From NCBI RefSeq assembly GCF_024449095.1, contig NZ_CP024627.1:682001-746000 (forward strand): DNA of 64,000 nucleotides, written 5' to 3'. Position numbers and translations under genes: made by a program. This DNA is from Vibrio coralliilyticus (lineage in GTDB: Bacteria; Pseudomonadota; Gammaproteobacteria; Enterobacterales; Vibrionaceae). Under the pieces are notes generated by a model that was not told the origin of the DNA, made no database searches, and worked only from the letters and a program-made list of their open reading frames with translations. Positions 1 to 9,319 of this stretch are shown here, piece by piece (within the stretch, counting starts at the first letter, position 1; each line of letters opens with the position of its first letter).

Positions 1-509
1 GCATATTGATTTTGATCTTGTTTTCGCAGCTCAACTGCGATGTAGGCGTATTCATCTTTGAGAAACTGCAGAACATCAATGTCGTCTCTCATTAATAAAG
101 GTGTGACGTGTGGTAAAACTTGGTTGTGGAAGTATTTTTTGATCCACTTTTCCTGAGATTCATTGAGTTGGGTTTCATTCACCAGAAAAATTCTCCGGCG
201 CGCCATATCACGGATCAGCTCTGCGTACAGCTCATCAAACCGTTCATTGAGCCTGAGTGCTTTGGTTTGCATTTTGGTCAGTAAGTGCTTGGAGTTATCA
301 TTTCCTCCCCGCTCTTGGTTGATGAGAATACGACGTTTCACATCGGAAAATCGTACTTTGTAGAACTCGTCTAAGTTGTTGGAAAAAATGCCTAAAAATC
401 GAATTCTTTCAATAAGTGGCACTGTTTTATCTGCGGCCTCTTGGAGCACTCGCTCATTGAAAGACAACCAACTTAATTCTTTTTCAATGTAAAGCTTTTC
501 TGCACTCAT
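1..509 (-). CDS. ppk1: Polyphosphate kinase 1, N-terminal part (cut by window edge)
   Basis: Polymerises the gamma-phosphate of ATP into polyphosphate, at the membrane or cytosol. About 169 N-terminal residues are visible, starting MSAEKLYIEKELSWLSFNER and continuing with FSNNLDEFYKVR, both typical of the PPK1 N-terminal domain. The ATG at 509 follows an AAGG ribosome-binding site. The catalytic histidines lie beyond the left edge. It is divergent from pstC, and the 195-base space between them carries a Pho box, which fits the known PhoB control of phosphate and polyphosphate genes. Identification is by recognised sequence; it is partial only because of the window. Confidence 0.93.
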   Translation of the reverse strand, partial: MSAEKLYIEKELSWLSFNERVLQEAADKTVPLIERIRFLGIFSNNLDEFYKVRFSDVKRRILINQERGGNDNSKHLLTKMQTKALRLNERFDELYAELIRDMARRRIFLVNETQLNESQEKWIKKYFHNQVLPHVTPLLMRDDIDVLQFLKDEYAYIAVELRKQDQNQY

Positions 510-639
510 ACCCTGACCTTTATTGACGAACCTAACTAAATTGCACTGGGAAAAATGGAACTGGTTTAGAAATTAAGGGGTTTGTATGACACTTTTATTG
601 CATGTTCTTATTGCATTATTTTCAGTTGTTTATTGCGAT

Positions 640-668
640 CTGTAATATAATTGTCACCTAATCGACAT
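640..668 (+). promoter_or_regulatory. Pho box (PhoB operator) before pstC
   Basis: CTGTAATATAATTGTCAC at 640-657 matches the 18-base Pho box (CTGTCAT-A/T4-CTGTCAY) at 16 of 18 positions. A third degenerate half-site, TCGACAT at 662-668, continues the 11-base phasing (640, 651, 662). An AT-rich -10-like TATTATACAT follows at about 669-678, the spacing expected for PhoB replacing the -35 element. Binding is inferred. Confidence 0.75.
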
Positions 669-704
669 ATTATACATCTGGGTAAATGCAGGTAAGTGAG
701 AGAA

Positions 705-2894
705 ATGGCTAAAGCCGAATTTTCATTGCGAGAACGTGATCGAAAGCGACTAATCAAAGATCGTTTAGTTCGGCTAGCGGTATCGACAGGTGGTGTCGGT
801 GTTTTGGCTGCACTGGTATTGATCTTCGTTTATCTAGCAATGATGGTCCTGCCTCTTTTTTCTGATGCTAAGCTAACCCCCAATGTTGCCATCCAACCTA
901 TTACGACGGCCGCTCCAGTGGCCGCCGGAATCGATGACTATGGTGAGCACGCTTATGTGGTCTCAAAAGCTGGTTATGTCGATTTTTGGTCGTTGACTCA
1001 CCAGTCTCCACAATCCAGTTTGTCGGTAGAGCTCGGCTCACAATACACGATTTATACCAATGGCAGTCCAGATCAAGGCTGGTTGGGAGCTGCGACACCC
1101 GCAGGTGAGGTTCTGTTGTATCGACCTGAGATGTCGAGCTCTTTACAAGATGATAAACGTACTTTCTCTCCAGAAGTGAATCAGTGGCCATTGGAGTTTG
1201 ACCTTCAGACGGACTCGGGTTCACAGCTAACATCGTTTGCATTTTCTAAAGCTGAACAGGTGACCTTGGTCGGCCATTACGATGATGATACTGTCCAAAT
1301 CCGCTGGCGTGATGGTAAACAAGCTCTACAGCAGTTTGAGTTTGCAACCCCTTTTCCCGACTTAGAACAGATTATTCTCACGCCTGATGGAAAGACTCTT
1401 TATTTAAGAACTGGCTCTGAACTGGTGGTTGCTCAAAAAGGCTTAGCGAACTTTGTTGTCCGTGAAGTCGTTGATTTGAGCCAAGGAGAGAGCAAGCATG
1501 CGGTCACGGACATAAAGCTGTTGTCTGGAGCCTACTCTTTATTGGTCAGTCACCAAGATGGGCTAGTCTCACAGTGGTTTGATGTGTTGAGTGATGGGCA
1601 AAGAAACCTCACTCAAATTCGTGACTTTAAACTGGCTTCACAGCTGCAATTCTTACTGCCTGATACTTACCGTAAAGGCTTTTACAGCTTTTATCTTAAT
1701 GGCACGGTACAGAGTCATTATACGACCAGTGAAAAGCTGGTAATTTTTAAACGTGCCTACGACAAAGCACCGCAACTGGCGGCAATGTCTAACAATGAAA
1801 AATACTTGTTGGCACTCTCTGACTCGCAGCTCAGTGTTGCTTATGTGGATAATCCATTCCCAGAAATATCCTTGTCGTCGCTTTGGCAGAAAGTTTGGTA
1901 TGAGAGTTACCCAGAACCTGAATTTGTTTGGCAAACCACATCGGCAAATGATCAGTTCGAAGCCAAATTTAGTCTTGTACCGATTGCGTTTGGTACGCTA
2001 AAAGCGGCGGCGTTTGCCATGATGTTTGCCGTGCCGATTGCGGTTCTTGGCGCTATTTACACCGCCTATTTCATGACGCCATCAATGCGACGAGTGGTGA
2101 AACCTTCAATCGAACTGATGGAAGCATTACCAACTGTGATTATCGGATTTCTCGCTGGGTTATGGTTCGCCCCACTTGTGGAAAGCCATTTGGCAGCAGT
2201 GGTTTCTTTGATGTTATTTTTACCCATTTCGACCATCGTCATCGGCGCCATATGGCACAAATTACCACGCCGGTGGAGTGGTCGTTTACCGAACGGCCTG
2301 CATGCGGTGATTTTGATGCCTGCAATGGTGGTATTTACAGCGGTGATTCTGAGCCAGAGTGGCAATATTGAACAATGGTTGTTCAATGGCGATGTTCGAG
2401 CGTATTTAGCTGAGCAGGGAATTGACTTTGATCAACGCAATGCTCTAGTGGTGGGTTTTGCGATGGGGTTTGCGGTTATCCCAACCATTTTCACCATTGC
2501 GGAAGATGCGATTTTCTCGGTGCCTAAGCACCTGTCTGATGGATCTTTGGCCTTAGGCGCGACACCCTGGCAAACCCTGATTCATGTCGTGTTGTTGACC
2601 GCCAGCCCGGGTATTTTTTCAGCCATTATGATGGGCCTTGGCCGAGCGGTAGGGGAAACCATGATTGTGCTGATGGCTACAGGTAATACGCCAATCATGG
2701 ATTGGAATATTCTAGAGGGTATGCGCACCCTGTCTGCCACTATCGCAGTTGAAATGCCTGAGTCGGAAGTGGGCAGCTCTCATTATCGAATTCTATTTTT
2801 GGCGGCGCTGATTTTGCTGGTGTTTACTTTCGCGGTTAACTCGCTCGCGGAATGGGTTCGTCAAAGGTTAAGGGATAAATATCGTGCGCTGTAA
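705..2894 (+). CDS. pstC: Phosphate ABC transporter permease PstC, long form
   Basis: One of two membrane subunits of the high-affinity phosphate importer. About 729 residues, more than twice the roughly 320 of E. coli PstC. After an N-terminal membrane helix (about residues 22-52) comes a large, probably periplasmic insertion of about 370 residues, then a normal permease domain with several helices and an EAA-type loop near residues 610-640 (LSDGSLALGATPW). I chose the ATG at 705 (MAKAEFSLRERD), which is preceded by GTGAGAGAA; an in-frame GTG at 696 would add three residues. It heads pstCAB-phoU; no pstS is nearby. Long PstC/PstA are known in some gammaproteobacteria; the role of the insertion is unknown to me. 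Confidence 0.93.
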   Translation: MAKAEFSLRERDRKRLIKDRLVRLAVSTGGVGVLAALVLIFVYLAMMVLPLFSDAKLTPNVAIQPITTAAPVAAGIDDYGEHAYVVSKAGYVDFWSLTHQSPQSSLSVELGSQYTIYTNGSPDQGWLGAATPAGEVLLYRPEMSSSLQDDKRTFSPEVNQWPLEFDLQTDSGSQLTSFAFSKAEQVTLVGHYDDDTVQIRWRDGKQALQQFEFATPFPDLEQIILTPDGKTLYLRTGSELVVAQKGLANFVVREVVDLSQGESKHAVTDIKLLSGAYSLLVSHQDGLVSQWFDVLSDGQRNLTQIRDFKLASQLQFLLPDTYRKGFYSFYLNGTVQSHYTTSEKLVIFKRAYDKAPQLAAMSNNEKYLLALSDSQLSVAYVDNPFPEISLSSLWQKVWYESYPEPEFVWQTTSANDQFEAKFSLVPIAFGTLKAAAFAMMFAVPIAVLGAIYTAYFMTPSMRRVVKPSIELMEALPTVIIGFLAGLWFAPLVESHLAAVVSLMLFLPISTIVIGAIWHKLPRRWSGRLPNGLHAVILMPAMVVFTAVILSQSGNIEQWLFNGDVRAYLAEQGIDFDQRNALVVGFAMGFAVIPTIFTIAEDAIFSVPKHLSDGSLALGATPWQTLIHVVLLTASPGIFSAIMMGLGRAVGETMIVLMATGNTPIMDWNILEGMRTLSATIAVEMPESEVGSSHYRILFLAALILLVFTFAVNSLAEWVRQRLRDKYRAL

Positions 2895-2920
2895 TCGAAG
2901 TTATCCGAGGGGCATTGAGC

Positions 2921-4567
2921 GTGTTTAAGTGGCTAAAGTCTGGTTCACCATGGGTCTGGCTAACAGGCGGAGCAGTCAGCATTAGTTTGCTGTCAGTGCT
3001 TGGTTTGCTACTGCTTATCGGTTGGAAAGGTTTGTCCTATTTTTGGCCTGCCCCCCTTTACCAGTGGAAAACCGAACAGGGTGATGTCTTGATTGGACAG
3101 CTTTACGCCGAAGAATATGTGCCGATCAGCCACTTACGCGAAATGGACATTGCCCTCACTCCTGAAGTCGAGGAGAAAGGCTTAGTTCAGCGACTGAGTA
3201 TTAAGATTGCCAATCGTGATATTTACCCTGCTGACTTTGTTTCTATTCTGGAAGTCGACTTGCTTGAACGTTCAAAGCCTGAAGGTTGGGCAGTGGTTGA
3301 ACGGACCCGAGGTGGGGATTTTTACGGTCAACCGAAAGGATATTTTACCTCTGATGGTAAGGTAAGCGAGCAGGCTAAAACCGATGTTGAACGCGCGCTG
3401 GTATTTGCCGATAAGCAACGTACTAAAATTGACCGTTTGGTAGAGAAGCAGATCAAAGTGATCAGTGCTCAGGCTGACAGGTTGCGTTTAGAGAAGAAAA
3501 GACGTGAACTGAATGGTCGCTTAGATGCCGAATTCATCAAACGTTACGACGCTCAATCGAGCATGTTTAGCCAGCAGCTTGCGGAGATGGAATCACAGCT
3601 GGATGCACTGAGATTAGAATTGGCTCAGCAGGGCCTGATTGTCGAAGATATGAAAGGCAATCAATACCGAATCCCTCTCAGCCAAATTTTGGATGTTTGG
3701 TATCCAAACCAAATGACGTTGCTAGAAAAAGTCGCTCAGTGGGCACATCAAGCATGGAAGTTCTTATCCGACGATCCGCGAGAATCAAATTCTGAAGGCG
3801 GTGTATTCCCTGCCATGTTTGGTACGGTTTTACTGGTGCTGATCATGTCGATTATCGTTATGCCTCTGGGCGTGATTGCGGCGATTTATCTCCATGAGTA
3901 TGCCAAAAGTAATGCCTTTACACGTTTGATTCGAGTCGCGGTTATTAACCTCGCAGGTGTCCCTTCGATCGTTTACGGTGTGTTTGGCTTAGGCTTTTTT
4001 GTCTATACCTTAGGCGGGTCAATTGATGCCTTGTTTTATGAGGAGAAGTTGCCAACGCCGACATTTGGTACGCCGGGTTTACTTTGGTCAGCGCTGACAT
4101 TGGCGGTGCTGACACTGCCCGTTGTAATTGTGGCTACCGAAGAAGGTTTGACCCGCATCCCAAGTTCCGTCCGTCATGGTTCTTTGGCGCTCGGAGCAAC
4201 TCAGTTTGAAACAATGTGGCGAATTGTATTGCCAATGGCAAGCCCAGCGATCATTACCGGACTGATTCTGGCCGTTGCCCGTGCTGCAGGCGAAGTAGCG
4301 CCTTTGATGCTGGTGGGGGCAGTCAAATTGGCATCTAGCTTGCCGGTTGATAGCCAATTCCCATTTTTGCATCTGGATAGAAAATTCATGCATTTAGGTT
4401 TCCACATCTATGATGTTGGTTTCCAAACCACTAATATTGAAAGTGCAAGGCCGTTGGTTTACGCCACGTCGTTCTTGCTGGTGAGTGTCATCGTCGGACT
4501 GAACCTGACGGCGATCAGTATTCGCAATAACCTACGCGAGAAATATCGGACTCTGGGGCAAGATTAA
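2921..4567 (+). CDS. pstA: Phosphate ABC transporter permease PstA, long form
   Basis: Second membrane subunit of the phosphate importer, about 548 residues against roughly 300 in E. coli. A helix near residues 15-38 is followed by a large periplasmic region whose second half (about residues 145-235) is charged and heptad-like, suggesting a coiled coil. The permease domain follows, with an EAA loop (VRHGSLALGATQFETMW) near residue 415. The GTG at 2921 is preferred: the strong GAGGGG at 2907-2912 lies 8 bases before it, whereas the in-frame TTG at 2915 is only 2 bases away. The gene is 26 bases after pstC and 3 bases before pstB, so co-transcribed. Confidence 0.93.
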   Translation: MFKWLKSGSPWVWLTGGAVSISLLSVLGLLLLIGWKGLSYFWPAPLYQWKTEQGDVLIGQLYAEEYVPISHLREMDIALTPEVEEKGLVQRLSIKIANRDIYPADFVSILEVDLLERSKPEGWAVVERTRGGDFYGQPKGYFTSDGKVSEQAKTDVERALVFADKQRTKIDRLVEKQIKVISAQADRLRLEKKRRELNGRLDAEFIKRYDAQSSMFSQQLAEMESQLDALRLELAQQGLIVEDMKGNQYRIPLSQILDVWYPNQMTLLEKVAQWAHQAWKFLSDDPRESNSEGGVFPAMFGTVLLVLIMSIIVMPLGVIAAIYLHEYAKSNAFTRLIRVAVINLAGVPSIVYGVFGLGFFVYTLGGSIDALFYEEKLPTPTFGTPGLLWSALTLAVLTLPVVIVATEEGLTRIPSSVRHGSLALGATQFETMWRIVLPMASPAIITGLILAVARAAGEVAPLMLVGAVKLASSLPVDSQFPFLHLDRKFMHLGFHIYDVGFQTTNIESARPLVYATSFLLVSVIVGLNLTAISIRNNLREKYRTLGQD

Positions 4568-4570
4568 GAG

Positions 4571-5389
4571 ATGTTTTCAGTTAATCAGACATTAGGCTAT
4601 CAAGCGCCATTAGATGTGAACAACCTGAGTGAAGAACAGACTGCAATTGCAATCGAAGATCTGAACCTGTTCTACCAGAATACTCAGGCACTGAGCGATA
4701 TTTCCATGCGCATTCCTAAAGGTCAGGTGACGGCGTTTATCGGGCCTTCAGGGTGTGGTAAATCAACGCTTTTACGTTGCATCAACCGAATGAATGACCT
4801 GGTGGAAGGGTGCCGCGTGGAAGGGAAAGTCAAACTGCATAGTAAAAATATCTACCACCCACAGGTTGATGTAGCAACACTACGTCGCCGGGTCGGGATG
4901 GTGTTTCAGCGTCCGAATCCTTTCCCTAAATCAATTTATGAAAACGTCGTATATGGTCTGCGCTTGCAGGGTATTCGCAACAGCCGAGTTCTTGATGATG
5001 CTGTTGAGCACTCCCTGCGTGCCGCGGCGCTATGGGAAGAGGTGAAAGACAGGCTACATGAGAATGCGTTTGGTTTGTCTGGTGGTCAGCAGCAGCGTTT
5101 GGTCATTGCTCGTGCGATTGCGATTGAACCTGAAGTATTACTTCTTGATGAACCGACCTCGGCACTAGACCCGATTTCCACTCTGACCATTGAAGAACTG
5201 ATCAATGATCTTAAAACCAAATATACTGTAGTTATTGTTACTCATAACATGCAGCAGGCTGCACGGGTCAGCGATCACACGGCATTTATCCATATGGGTA
5301 AGTTGATCGAATACTCAGATACGGATTCGATTTTCACTTCGCCAATGAAAAAACAAACGGAAGACTACATCACAGGTAGATACGGCTAA
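4571..5389 (+). CDS. pstB: Phosphate ABC transporter ATP-binding protein
   Basis: ATPase that powers phosphate import through PstCA on the cytoplasmic face. The 272 residues carry Walker [10 protein letters not shown] (58-66), the signature LSGGQQQR (169-176), Walker B VLLLDEP (189-195) with the catalytic Glu, and a switch His in IVTHNMQQA. The N-terminal 20 residues are a family-specific extension. ATG at 4571 lies 3 bases after the pstA stop, so translation is probably coupled. Length and motifs are typical; nothing odd. Confidence 0.97.
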   Translation: MFSVNQTLGYQAPLDVNNLSEEQTAIAIEDLNLFYQNTQALSDISMRIPKGQVTAFIGPSGCGKSTLLRCINRMNDLVEGCRVEGKVKLHSKNIYHPQVDVATLRRRVGMVFQRPNPFPKSIYENVVYGLRLQGIRNSRVLDDAVEHSLRAAALWEEVKDRLHENAFGLSGGQQQRLVIARAIAIEPEVLLLDEPTSALDPISTLTIEELINDLKTKYTVVIVTHNMQQAARVSDHTAFIHMGKLIEYSDTDSIFTSPMKKQTEDYITGRYG

Positions 5390-5410
5390 TAAGGGAGATA
5401 CAGATATTTC

Positions 5411-6109
5411 ATGAACTTTGGACGTCACATATCAGGACAGTTTAATGTCGAATTAGAATCCATCCGAACCCACGTGCTGACGATGGGAGGCTTGGTTGAG
5501 CAGCAGTTATCTTTTGCTATGCAGGCACTGCACAAAGAGGACATTGAGCTAGCGCGTAAAGTCGTGCGTGACGATCACAAAGTGAATGCGATGGAAGTCT
5601 CTATCGATGAAGCTTGTACGAGAATCATTGCCAAACGTCAGCCTACTGCGAAAGACTTACGCTTGATCATGGCGATCATTAAGACCATCACTGACCTTGA
5701 GCGCATTGGAGATGTCGCCACCAAAATGGCTTATGTGGCGATTGAAAGCCCATCATCCAAAGAGCAGATGTTCCAAGTCTCTCTTGAGCCACTTTGTCGT
5801 CAGGCAATCGGTATGTTGCATCAGGTTTTAGATGCGTTTGCACGTATGGATGTCGATTCAGCGGCGGAAGTATACAAGCTGGATGACAAAATTGATGCAG
5901 AATACGAAGCGGTGATCCGCCAGTTGATGACCTACATGATGGAAGACCCGAAGAACATTCCCCATATCCTGCAAGTGATGTGGTCTGCTCGAGCGATTGA
6001 GCGAGTAGGGGATCGCTGCCAAAATATCTGTGAATACATCATCTACTTTGTTAAAGGCAAAGATGTTCGCCACTTGGGCGAACAAAGCATAGATGATGCG
6101 CTGCGTTAA
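5411..6109 (+). CDS. phoU: Phosphate-signalling protein PhoU
   Basis: Negative regulator linking the Pst transporter to the PhoR/PhoB two-component system, also implicated in polyphosphate balance. The 232 residues form two three-helix PhoU repeats, each with the metal-binding E/DxxxD-type motif ([14 protein letters not shown], then [13 protein letters not shown]). AAGGGAGA precedes the ATG by about 12 bases. It ends the pst operon and is convergent with ppk2, with only 33 bases between the stops and no clear terminator. Confidence 0.96.
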   Translation: MNFGRHISGQFNVELESIRTHVLTMGGLVEQQLSFAMQALHKEDIELARKVVRDDHKVNAMEVSIDEACTRIIAKRQPTAKDLRLIMAIIKTITDLERIGDVATKMAYVAIESPSSKEQMFQVSLEPLCRQAIGMLHQVLDAFARMDVDSAAEVYKLDDKIDAEYEAVIRQLMTYMMEDPKNIPHILQVMWSARAIERVGDRCQNICEYIIYFVKGKDVRHLGEQSIDDALR

Positions 6110-6142
6110 ATCTGTGGTGATGCGTAGATTACTGGGCGGGTT

Positions 6143-6925
6143 TTAGTATTTGTCAGGGACAAACGTTTGTTCTTCAATTGGAGCTCGGATGTAGCCTTCT
6201 TTGCTCAGTTCAGGCAGCGATATCTCTGGATAAGTAATTTCCTGATAATCAATTTGCTCGAGTAAGTGACTGATACAGTTTAAGCGGGCGCGTTTTTTGT
6301 CATCTGAGGGCACGACCCACCATGGGCACTGTTTGGTGTCTGTGTAGGCAAACATTTTATCTTTCGCTTCAGAATATTCCGCCCAGCGATTGCGTGATTC
6401 CAAATCCATTGGGCTAAACTTCCAACGTTTAATTGGTGTATTGATTCGCTCTAGGAAGCGCTTTTCTTGCTCTTCATCAGAGACAGAAAACCAATATTTG
6501 AGCAAGATGATTCCAGAGCGCTGCAACATACGCTCAAATTCAGGGCAAGATCGCAGAAATTCATCATACTCTTCTTGGGTGCAGAAGTTCATGACTTTCT
6601 CGACCCCAGCTCGGTTATACCAACTACGGTCGAAAAGCACGATTTCACCAGCGGCAGGTAGGTGTGCAACGTAACGCTGGAAGTACCATTGGGTCTTTTC
6701 TTTCTCTGTTGGGGCGGGAAGAGCAGCAATGCGACAGATACGAGGGTTGAGCTTTTCTGTGATGCGTTTAATCACACCACCTTTTCCGGCAGCATCACGG
6801 CCTTCAAAGATAACAACGACCTTAAGGCCTTCTTGCTTAACCCACTGTTGTAGCTTGACTAGTTCAATCTGCAGCCGTGCAAGTTCCTTTTCATAAAACT
6901 TCTTATTCAGTTTGCCTTTACTCAT
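6143..6925 (-). CDS. ppk2: Polyphosphate kinase 2 family protein
   Basis: PPK2 enzymes transfer phosphate between polyphosphate and nucleotides, usually using polyphosphate to phosphorylate (d)NDP or NMP. The 260 residues hold a Walker A-like EGRDAAGKGG (41-50) and Walker B-like DRSWYNR (99-105), both diagnostic, and have single-domain length. The ATG at 6925 is fixed by the strong AAAGGAGGG just upstream; a TTG 21 bases earlier would lie in front of that site and is rejected. Substrate class (ADP, GDP or AMP) cannot be told by eye. It sits convergent to phoU, placing both PPK types around the pst operon. Confidence 0.93.
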   Translation of the reverse strand: MSKGKLNKKFYEKELARLQIELVKLQQWVKQEGLKVVVIFEGRDAAGKGGVIKRITEKLNPRICRIAALPAPTEKEKTQWYFQRYVAHLPAAGEIVLFDRSWYNRAGVEKVMNFCTQEEYDEFLRSCPEFERMLQRSGIILLKYWFSVSDEEQEKRFLERINTPIKRWKFSPMDLESRNRWAEYSEAKDKMFAYTDTKQCPWWVVPSDDKKRARLNCISHLLEQIDYQEITYPEISLPELSKEGYIRAPIEEQTFVPDKY

Positions 6926-6982
6926 AGACCCTCCTTTTGCTATCAAAAGGTTAGCATTTCAAAGCCAAGCTTGAGAGAAGTA

Positions 6983-7732
6983 TCACGAAGAAGTGAGAGC
7001 TTTTACTACCTTTTCAATCGCTTGTGGATCCGTGACCGGAACAACAAAGTCATCAATATTCTGATTGCCCATTTTGGCTTGCTCCGCGATGAGCTTCATT
7101 TTGCTTGGTCGTGTGGATTTTCCCGATAAATGCACTTCCTGAACAGCAGATTCAGAAACGATCTTGCAGACATTTTCTGCATTTAAGCCAGCGCCTGCCA
7201 TAATTGAGAAACGATCGTTAGTCAGTTCTACCATATGACGAAGAATATCGATGCCATGTTCTACATTAGTGGCAAGTCCAGATGTGAGAACACGTTCGCA
7301 ACCAAGTTTAGCAATATCTTCAATAGATCTTTGATAATCGGCGCATTGATCAATCGCGCGATGGAAAGTGACACCTAGGTTGAGCGATTTGGCTTTGTTG
7401 ATCAGCCGTGTCGCCTTGGTCATATCGATATAGCCATCCTCATTCAAAGTGCCAATGACGACACCTTGTAACTTAGCCGCTGCCGCCGCTTCGATATCAA
7501 TCAGCATGCTTTCGATCTCTTCATCAGTATAGAGAAAGTCGCCCTGACGAGGACGAATCATGGCATACACAGGTATGGATGAGAGTTTGCCCGCTTGTTT
7601 CATCAAACCAAAGCTTGGTGTGAGGCCACCTAGCGATAGTGATGAACAAAGTTCAATGCGGTTTGCTCCTCCTTCAATCGCACGGTGAAGGGATTCAATG
7701 TTATCGATACATACTTCGACAATATAATTCAT
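6983..7732 (-). CDS. cutC: CutC family protein
   Basis: TIM-barrel protein historically linked to copper homeostasis; its molecular function is unsettled. The 249 residues begin [20 protein letters not shown] and contain [19 protein letters not shown], the conserved CutC N-terminal region, and [11 protein letters not shown] chose the ATG at 7732, preceded by AAATTGAG; the upstream in-frame extension does not look coding. It is 57 bases downstream of ppk2's start on the same strand. The insertion sequence begins about 100 bases upstream of the start and may affect its expression. Confidence 0.92.
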   Translation of the reverse strand: MNYIVEVCIDNIESLHRAIEGGANRIELCSSLSLGGLTPSFGLMKQAGKLSSIPVYAMIRPRQGDFLYTDEEIESMLIDIEAAAAAKLQGVVIGTLNEDGYIDMTKATRLINKAKSLNLGVTFHRAIDQCADYQRSIEDIAKLGCERVLTSGLATNVEHGIDILRHMVELTNDRFSIMAGAGLNAENVCKIVSESAVQEVHLSGKSTRPSKMKLIAEQAKMGNQNIDDFVVPVTDPQAIEKVVKALTSS

Positions 7733-7865
7733 CTCAATTTTCTCATGGCGGCTAGACAGTAGAAATAGTAACTCAGAGGTGAGTAGAGAATTAAGGTAAA
7801 TGTGGGGCGATTTGTTTTCCCTAAAAAACAAAAAACCTCAGCAATGGCTGCAATGTAGATCAGAT

Positions 7866-7887
7866 AAGGATCGGTTGACCGATCCTT
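7866..7887. repeat. Perfect hairpin in IS leader
   Basis: AAGGATCGGT at 7866-7875 and ACCGATCCTT at 7878-7887 are perfect inverted repeats around a 2-base loop. It lies between the left inverted repeat and the transposase start. A second hairpin, AATCGGA (7900-7906) with TCCGATT (7923-7929), runs into a T-tract that touches the ATG. Such structures commonly limit transposase expression from outside transcription; that role here is inference. Confidence 0.7.
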
Positions 7888-7933
7888 CTGATGAGAGACA
7901 ATCGGAAATCTGTTTATAGGTCTCCGATTTTTT

Positions 7934-9271
7934 ATGTCTATTCAAAACTTCTTTGCCGACTTCCTTGAAGAAAACCCTGTTGATGTTGCCCAACTCACCA
8001 CCTTTTCTGAACACATTCCCGATGCGTGGGTAGCTAAAGCAGCCTCACTGTCCGATAAAGCGACTATCCGTCGACGCCGATTACCGAGCGATATGGTGTT
8101 GTGGCTGATTGTGGGTATGGCTTTTTTCCGCAATGAACCCATTGCCGAAGTCGCTCGAAGAATGAACGTCTGTGCTGACGGTTTGGCTGATGAAGAGCTA
8201 TTGGCAAAGAGCGCCTTAACCCAAGCAAGACAACGCTTAGGCAAAGCAGCACCCGAATGGCTGTTTAAGCAATGTGGGAAAACGTGGGGACTTGAGCGAT
8301 ACCCTGATGATACATGGCAAGGCTTACAAGTTTTTGCTGTCGATGGCGCTCTTTTTAGAACGGCTGACACACCAGAATTGAGGGAACATTTTGGCTCTGG
8401 AAATACGTCTAGCAACAGACAAACACCTCATCCAGTATTGAGAGTTGTGACTATGATGAATGTTCGCTCTCATGTCATCGTTGATGCGGCGATAAGCCCG
8501 TATCGCCGAGGTGAAATTCCTCTAGCGATGCCTTTCATCAACGCTCTACCAGACAACTCAGTGACGTTACTGGATAAAGGTTTTTATGGTGCAGATTTAC
8601 TCCTTTCTCTGCAAAACAGTGGAATAAATAGACACTGGCTTCTCCCTGCAAGGAAAGGAGTCAAATATACTCTACTGGATGATAAAGAAAGCTGTGACAT
8701 GCTGGTGGAGATGAATGTCTCACCGCAGGCTCGTAAAAAGAACCCTAGTCTTCCAGAGAAATGGACAGTCAGAGCCGTCAGTTATGAGGTGCAAGGTAAA
8801 TCCAAAACGGTGTTTACCTCGCTTCCTAGAGAGCAGTATGACGCCCAATCTGTGGCAGAGCTTTATCATGAAAGATGGGAGATCGAACTAGGTTATCGTG
8901 ACATTAAGAGTTCGATGCAACACAACGCTTTAGTACTGAGAAGCAAAACAGTCGAACTTGTCTACCAAGAGCTCTGGGGGCTACTACTTGGTTATAACTT
9001 GGTAAGGCGAGAAGCAAGTCAAGCCGCAGTAGAGCACGGACGATTACCTAATGAAATCAGTTTTAAGTACGCTTGCCAGTTTATAGCCAGCCAGCTCAAA
9101 ATGATGAGTAAAGCGGTGTCTTTAGGTAACACGCCGAAACGCTTAAAGAGCCTTCGAGGAGATTTATCTGTCCTCTTTATAGACAAACGCCCTAAGCCAA
9201 ATCGGCCTAGGGCGGTAAAAATATCAAAGACCCGATACCCTGTAAATCGCTACGCAGCTCCTCTTAAGTGA
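7934..9271 (+). CDS. IS4-family transposase
   Basis: DDE transposase of 445 residues that moves the surrounding IS. An N-terminal helical domain (about 1-120) is followed by a catalytic domain with the first Asp in VFAVDGALFR, the second in LLDKGFYGADLL, and the YREK-like segment YHERWEIELGYRDIKSSM carrying the catalytic Glu. The reading frame is intact, so it may be active. The ATG has no good ribosome-binding site and follows directly on a hairpin's T-tract, suggesting low translation. Family assignment rests on the motif layout and terminal repeats. Confidence 0.92.
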   Translation: MSIQNFFADFLEENPVDVAQLTTFSEHIPDAWVAKAASLSDKATIRRRRLPSDMVLWLIVGMAFFRNEPIAEVARRMNVCADGLADEELLAKSALTQARQRLGKAAPEWLFKQCGKTWGLERYPDDTWQGLQVFAVDGALFRTADTPELREHFGSGNTSSNRQTPHPVLRVVTMMNVRSHVIVDAAISPYRRGEIPLAMPFINALPDNSVTLLDKGFYGADLLLSLQNSGINRHWLLPARKGVKYTLLDDKESCDMLVEMNVSPQARKKNPSLPEKWTVRAVSYEVQGKSKTVFTSLPREQYDAQSVAELYHERWEIELGYRDIKSSMQHNALVLRSKTVELVYQELWGLLLGYNLVRREASQAAVEHGRLPNEISFKYACQFIASQLKMMSKAVSLGNTPKRLKSLRGDLSVLFIDKRPKPNRPRAVKISKTRYPVNRYAAPLK

Positions 9272-9319
9272 ACTACGTTGCAGCAATGGCTGAGGTTTCA
9301 TATATCTTTTAACGTGTTG

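Larger units (their letters stand above)
7833..9298. mobile_element. IS4-family insertion sequence, complete
   Basis: A 1,466-base element with one transposase gene. The terminal inverted repeats are 7833-7858 and 9273-9298; they match at 23 of 26 positions, both starting AAACCTCAG read inward. The element sits between cutC and yebG and breaks no gene. I saw no matching target-site duplication in the flanks (CTAAAAAACAA on the left, CATATATCTTT on the right), so either the true ends differ slightly or the insertion is old or rearranged. The internal left end holds two hairpins before the transposase start. Confidence 0.85.

Noticed and set aside
163..363. Plus-strand 66-residue frame at the left edge
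   Set aside because: Shadow of ppk1 on the minus strand.
901..1242. Minus-strand 113-residue frame inside pstC
   Set aside because: Shadow of a clear gene; no ribosome-binding site or family match.
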